Of a stretch of 10,485 nucleotides of DNA, positions 9,701 through 10,485 are shown in pieces; position 1 is the first letter of the stretch, and each line of letters begins with the position of its first letter. The DNA comes from Zygnema cylindricum (lineage: Eukaryota > Streptophyta > Zygnematophyceae > Zygnematales > Zygnemataceae), in assembly GCA_037447655.1 (NCBI GenBank), contig JBBHKE010002963.1, positions 1 through 10,485 of the forward strand, written 5' to 3'. The notes under the pieces were generated by a model. That model ran no database searches, was not told the origin of the DNA, and saw nothing but the letters and a program-made list of their open reading frames with translations. The position numbers and the translations under genes were made by a program.

Positions 9701-10303
9701 TTGGAGTGGCCTGTTTGGGGCGAGTGAGCACTGTTTTCCAAAACGACCGAGAACTTATGACCCGTTTTTTCGAATTTGTGGCCAAGTATTTATTTGTTTT
9801 TTTATTTAATTTTTTAATTTTATTTATTTATTTGTTTGTTTGTTTATTAATTTGAATATTTATTTGTTTATTAATTTTTCCAATGCACGACCCGGTTTTT
9901 TCAAATTTGTGGGCAAGTGTTTATTTACTTATTCGCTTAGTAATTTATTTATTTGTATATCTATGTATATTTTTGTTATTTTGTTTATTTATTTGTTTAT
10001 TAATTTTTCTAATTCACGACCCGCTTTTTCGAATTTGTGGCCAAGTATGCTTCAAATTTTATTTTATTTTCGCTTTTAGTTTTTCAAGGGGTATTTTTGG
10101 GGGGTGGCGGGAGGACTTTTTATTATCTTTTAGTGTGTTTAGGGGGTGTTTTGGGGGGTGGAGGGAGGACTTTTTATTGTTTTTTAGTGTGTTTAAAGGG
10201 CGTTTTTGGGGGGGGGAGGGAGGAGATGGCGTGTGACGAGGCGGAGCTTCCGAGTGACGCTTTTCGCCAAAAACAAGACCAGATGGCCCTTGTTAAACAC
10301 CAG
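3576..10303 (+). CDS. Conserved uncharacterised plant-type protein, split gene, 132 codons in five exons (C-terminus outside window)
   Basis: The coding join is 3576-3693, 4769-4809, 5548-5605, 9692-9785 and 10219-10303, totalling 396 nt and 132 codons. All four introns are GT-AG and all phases agree: split codons rebuild Glu40, Glu73 and Lys104, and the exon 2/3 junction falls between codons. The translation is a soluble, mostly helical protein with no signal peptide or membrane segment. Motifs in order are LSREQLLLLF (20-29), ETKERVKAGVKAGK (40-53), EITTEIQEELLQSMG (57-71), PKFGVACLGRVSTV (74-87), LMTRFFEFVAKEEMACDEAEL (94-114, in two exons) and a Gln-rich helix to 132. From memory these match a small uncharacterised protein family of green plants with conserved TTEIQEE, FGIACLG and FVAKEEMACDEAEL segments. 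I know no proven function and assign no symbol. The ATG at 3576 is the first in frame after an open stretch lacking ATG. The stop codon lies beyond the right edge. Intact so far, with no internal stop or frameshift. Confidence 0.87.
3966..4682. repeat. Strand-switching hexamer satellite in intron 1
   Basis: Degenerate hexamers of the type GACATT/GGCATT fill about 4081-4345. Beyond about 4380, to 4650, the same hexamer appears on the opposite strand as AATGTC/AACGTC/GATGTC. The array is bounded by inverted telomere-like words, AACCCTAAGAAACCCTA at 3966-3982 and TAGGTTTCTTTAGGGTT at 4665-4681, which agree except for two single-base indels. A perfect 13-bp inverted repeat CTTTCAATGCCTT sits at 4028-4040 and 4083-4095. 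The frames at 4327-4548 and 4364-4798 are products of the repeat. Confidence 0.75.
4769..4809 (+). CDS. Exon 2, 41-nt small exon (residues 40-53)
   Basis: The acceptor is TTTCAG (AG at 4767-4768) and the donor is AAG/GTAAGA (4810), the strongest donor in the gene. With the G carried from exon 1 it reads ETKERVKAGVKAGK, a basic helix. It aligns without gaps with the position where related plant proteins have, from memory, a PDVKKRI-type helix. It ends on a codon boundary. An ATG in good context at 4755 reads this DNA in another frame and is probably not used. At 41 nt it is below what most gene finders call reliably. Confidence 0.82.
5057..5530 (+). repeat. Degenerate tandem repeat in intron 2
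   Basis: Units begin with ATCCACACTAATTAYGGTG at 5057, 5146, 5301, 5409 and 5467, so spacing varies from 58 to 155 bp. Later parts of the unit share CCACCTRTGG, TTGAATC and TAAAAATGTGAAA. The second unit contains two telomere-like AACCCTAAAA words (5179-5198). The last unit runs into the presumed branch-site region of exon 3. Confidence 0.7.
5516..5537. repeat. Near-perfect palindrome before exon 3
   Basis: The arms TCCACTCTAA (5516-5525) and TTAGAGTGGA (5528-5537) are fully complementary, separated by two bases. The palindrome overlaps the likely branch site and a competing acceptor. Confidence 0.8.
5548..5605 (+). CDS. Exon 3 (residues 54-72 plus one base)
   Basis: The acceptor is TTTGCAG (AG at 5546-5547) and the donor is GTAG/GTAGGA (5606). 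It reads EAAEITTEIQEELLQSMGV, an acidic amphipathic helix and one of the most conserved parts of the family as I recall it. A possible branch site CTAAT lies at 5522-5526, about 21 nt before the acceptor. A competing TTTTAG acceptor at 5526-5531 would add 16 nt and break the frame. The GT at 5602 would also break the frame. The last base joins AG from exon 4 to give Glu73. Confidence 0.85.
5647..5806. repeat. TA-rich microsatellite in intron 3
   Basis: Runs of (TA)n interrupted by TTTA, GTGTGT and ATAC. The Ile/Tyr-rich frames crossing it in both directions are repeat artefacts. Confidence 0.9.
5807..5904. other. Intron 3 unique sequence
   Basis: Short non-repetitive piece between the TA microsatellite and the CACTG-rich tract, with no exon-like segment that fits the protein between Val72 and Glu73. 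Confidence 0.4.
5905..6041 (+). repeat. CACTG/GCACAC-rich degenerate repeat, left part
   Basis: Repeated words such as GCACACTGTGCACTC, ACACACTGCATC and GCACACCC. The same composition resumes at 7182 beyond the transposon, so the element split one repeat tract. Confidence 0.6.
6034..6041 (+). repeat. Target-site duplication, left copy
   Basis: CTATTTAC directly abuts the left inverted repeat and is identical to the right copy at 7182-7189. Confidence 0.92.
6678..6815. repeat. GGGTACCCG-rich block inside the transposon
   Basis: A GC-rich island within the AT-rich element. It contains TCGGGTACCCGAATCCG, TACCCGATCCGACC, GGATTCGGGTGCC and TTCGGGTACGGCCGGGTA. Such runs of CGGGTA/TACCCG are reminiscent of the interiors of some plant hAT-derived elements, from memory. 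Confidence 0.5.
6855..6882. repeat. 28-bp perfect palindrome in the transposon
   Basis: CACTACAGTACAGT and its exact reverse complement meet with no spacer at 6868/6869. It could extrude as a cruciform. Confidence 0.93.
7182..7189 (+). repeat. Target-site duplication, right copy
   Basis: CTATTTAC directly follows the right inverted repeat. The related CTATTTAC/CTATTTCC word recurs in the host repeat, for example near 7234, 7251 and 7200, so the insertion site was one unit of that repeat. Confidence 0.92.
7190..7480 (+). repeat. CACTG/CTCTATTT degenerate tandem repeat, right part
   Basis: Units of about 16-24 bp resemble CACTGCACTCTATTTCCA at 7191, 7210, 7228, 7245 and 7263, becoming looser (GCACATAGGAC, TTTGCACTTT) toward 7480. 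This is the continuation of the tract left of the transposon. Confidence 0.6.
7482..7743 (+). repeat. CTTCTC pyrimidine tract
   Basis: Almost pure pyrimidine built of CTTCTC and CTCCTCTTC words. The long Arg/Glu and Leu/Ser/Phe frames on both strands are artefacts of this tract. Confidence 0.92.
7892..8010. repeat. Small imperfect inverted repeat (MITE-like hairpin)
   Basis: CGGAAACAATTGGAAACGCT followed by ATAAGTGGTT at 7892-7922 is matched in inverse orientation by 7982-8010 (AACCACATATAGTTTCAATTG and on), with a few mismatches and indels. The inner arm also takes part in a perfect 10-bp hairpin, ATAGTTTCAA (7991-8000) with TTGAAACTAT (8014-8023). No target duplication seen. Confidence 0.5.
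8037..8330 (+). repeat. ATT-rich tandem repeat, four units
   Basis: Units start GACATTACTATTACTATTGA and end with ACTATTCACATACTATA, at 8037, 8128, 8204 and 8254. The lengths 91, 76, 50 and about 75 bp differ mainly in the number of ATT triplets. Confidence 0.8.
8411..9080 (+). repeat. 670-bp purine tract (GAGAGAAAGAGG)
   Basis: Nearly all G and A on the + strand, built from GAGAGA, GAGGGA and GAAAGAGG words with occasional T or C. Neither the 244-codon Ser/Leu/Pro frame on the minus strand nor the Arg/Glu frame on the plus strand is a gene. Confidence 0.93.
9162..9383 (+). repeat. CT-rich pyrimidine tract
   Basis: Made of CTCCCTCTCTCC, TTTCTC and ACTCCCT words. It is opposite in strand bias to the purine tract about 80 bp upstream, so the two can pair as a long imperfect hairpin. 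Confidence 0.88.
9424..9690 (+). repeat. T-rich ~39-bp tandem repeat before exon 4
   Basis: Units of TTTAACCAAAATATTACCAATTG plus a T run start near 9425, 9463, 9487, 9526, 9566, 9605 and 9633, mostly 37-40 bp apart. The last T run ends in the exon 4 acceptor, so this array is also an oversized polypyrimidine tract. Confidence 0.8.
9692..9785 (+). CDS. Exon 4 (residues 73-103 plus two bases)
   Basis: It follows a very long T-rich tract ending TTTCCCAG (AG at 9690-9691). It reads EPKFGVACLGRVSTV, then FQNDRELMTRFFEFVA, and ends GCCAA before the donor GTATTT (9786). The segment FGVACLG, a few variable residues, a ND.ELM motif and FVA is the strongest match to the remembered plant family. The exon is clearly richer in G and C than the T-rich repeats around it. 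Its last 27 nt and the donor recur twice downstream in intron 4. Confidence 0.9.
9759..10085 (+). repeat. ~130-bp tandem repeat carrying the end of exon 4 and its donor
   Basis: The segment GACCCGTTTTTTCGAATTTG and following GTGGCCAAGTAT at 9759-9789 spans the last 27 nt of exon 4 and the first intron bases. It recurs at 9889 (with changes and an extra G) and at 10018-10048 (30 of 31 identical). Between copies lie TTTATTTG runs. Spacings are 130 and 129 bp. The two later copies are intronic and are not expected to be used as exons. Confidence 0.9.
10085..10225 (+). repeat. G-rich 54-55-bp tandem repeat reaching into exon 5
   Basis: Three units share the pattern GGGGTATTTTTGGGGGGTGG, then GGGAGGA and TTTTTATT...TTTTAGTGTGTTTA. 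The GAGGA anchor sits at 10111, 10165 and 10220. The third unit breaks off at GAGGAG, which is already exon 5 coding sequence. The clustered G runs could form G-quadruplexes. Confidence 0.85.
10219..10303 (+). CDS. Exon 5 (residues 104-132)
   Basis: Only the AG at 10217-10218 keeps the frame, giving K-EEMACDEAELPSDAF and then RQKQDQMALVKHQ. This continues the FVA of exon 4 into the family motif FVAKEEMACDEAEL. The acceptor is odd: it is preceded by a run of nine G instead of a pyrimidine tract. The donor is CAG/GTTTAT (10304), on a codon boundary. Without splicing the frame stays open to the window edge because the TTTA/ATT repeats contain no stop in this frame. The exon is GC-rich against AT-rich flanks. 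ATG at 10226 has good context and could mimic a start, but the family alignment makes it internal. Confidence 0.85.
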
Positions 10304-10485
10304 GTTTATTATTATTATTATTTATTTATTTTATTTTATTATATATTTTGTTTTATTTTATATTTTTTATCATTTATTTATTTTATTTTGTTTATTAAAT
10401 ATTTGATATATTTTATTTTATTTATTTATGGTTTTATTATTTTATTATTTTATTTATTGTGTTATTTTATTTTATTTTTTTATGT
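10304..10485 (+). repeat. TTTA/ATT-rich sequence at start of intron 5
   Basis: Low-complexity (ATT)n then (TTTA/TTTTA)n, continuing past the window edge. It begins at the exon 5 donor. No further exon is visible. Confidence 0.85.

Noticed and set aside
9889-10048. Copies of the exon 4 end as real alternative exons
   Set aside because: They lack acceptors and the rest of the exon, the middle copy is frameshifted, and read-through meets a stop codon.
10226-10303. ATG at 10226 as the first exon of a new gene
   Set aside because: The residues continue exon 4 directly (FVAK then EEMACDEAEL), so this Met is internal.
1-10485. tRNA, rRNA, CRISPR array or bacterial operon
   Set aside because: No T-arm GGTTCGA context with a cloverleaf, no rRNA-like conserved blocks, no spacer-separated identical repeats, and the gene has spliceosomal introns.

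Overview
This is a nuclear genomic window from a eukaryote. It has one split gene on the + strand; the rest is tandem repeats, microsatellites and one complete non-autonomous DNA transposon. The coding sequence is hidden because its exons are short (41 to 118 nt) and sit in a 6.7 kb span of repeat-filled introns. Five exons (3576-3693, 4769-4809, 5548-5605, 9692-9785, 10219-10303) join in phase at every GT-AG junction. Together they give 396 nt, exactly 132 codons. The protein carries motifs I recognise from memory as those of a small conserved uncharacterised protein family of green plants: LSREQLLLLF, TTEIQEE..., FGVACLG, FVAKEEMACDEAEL. The C-terminus lies beyond the right edge. Plant-type CCCTAAA (telo-box) motifs, including one just upstream of the gene, fit a streptophyte with a repeat-rich genome, perhaps a charophyte alga or bryophyte. 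The species cannot be fixed from this window.

Layout. Bases 1-3400 are intergenic: a 70-bp repeat present twice in direct orientation with a third inverted copy, a field of TACGGAA-containing repeats with a ~120-bp period, and long stretches where I see nothing. Bases 3421-3575 are the presumed promoter and leader. Exon 1 follows. Intron 1 (1075 nt) holds a degenerate hexamer satellite that switches strand. Intron 2 (738 nt) holds a degenerate ATCCACACTAATTA tandem repeat. Intron 3 (4086 nt) holds, in order, a TA microsatellite, a CACTG-rich repeat split by a 1140-bp hAT-like element with a perfect 8-bp target duplication, a CTTCTC tract, a small hairpin element, an ATT-rich tandem repeat, a 670-bp purine tract followed by a 220-bp pyrimidine tract, and a T-rich ~39-bp tandem repeat that forms the polypyrimidine tract before exon 4. 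Intron 4 (433 nt) consists of two extra copies of the end of exon 4 with its splice donor, then G-rich tandem repeats whose last copy supplies the acceptor of exon 5. Intron 5 is TTTA/ATT-rich and runs off the window.

The most interesting points are that splice-site regions of this gene have themselves been tandemly duplicated (donor of exon 4, acceptor of exon 5), and that an inverted repeat could pair the 5' leader with the donor of exon 1. No tRNA, rRNA, CRISPR array, transposase gene or second gene was found.
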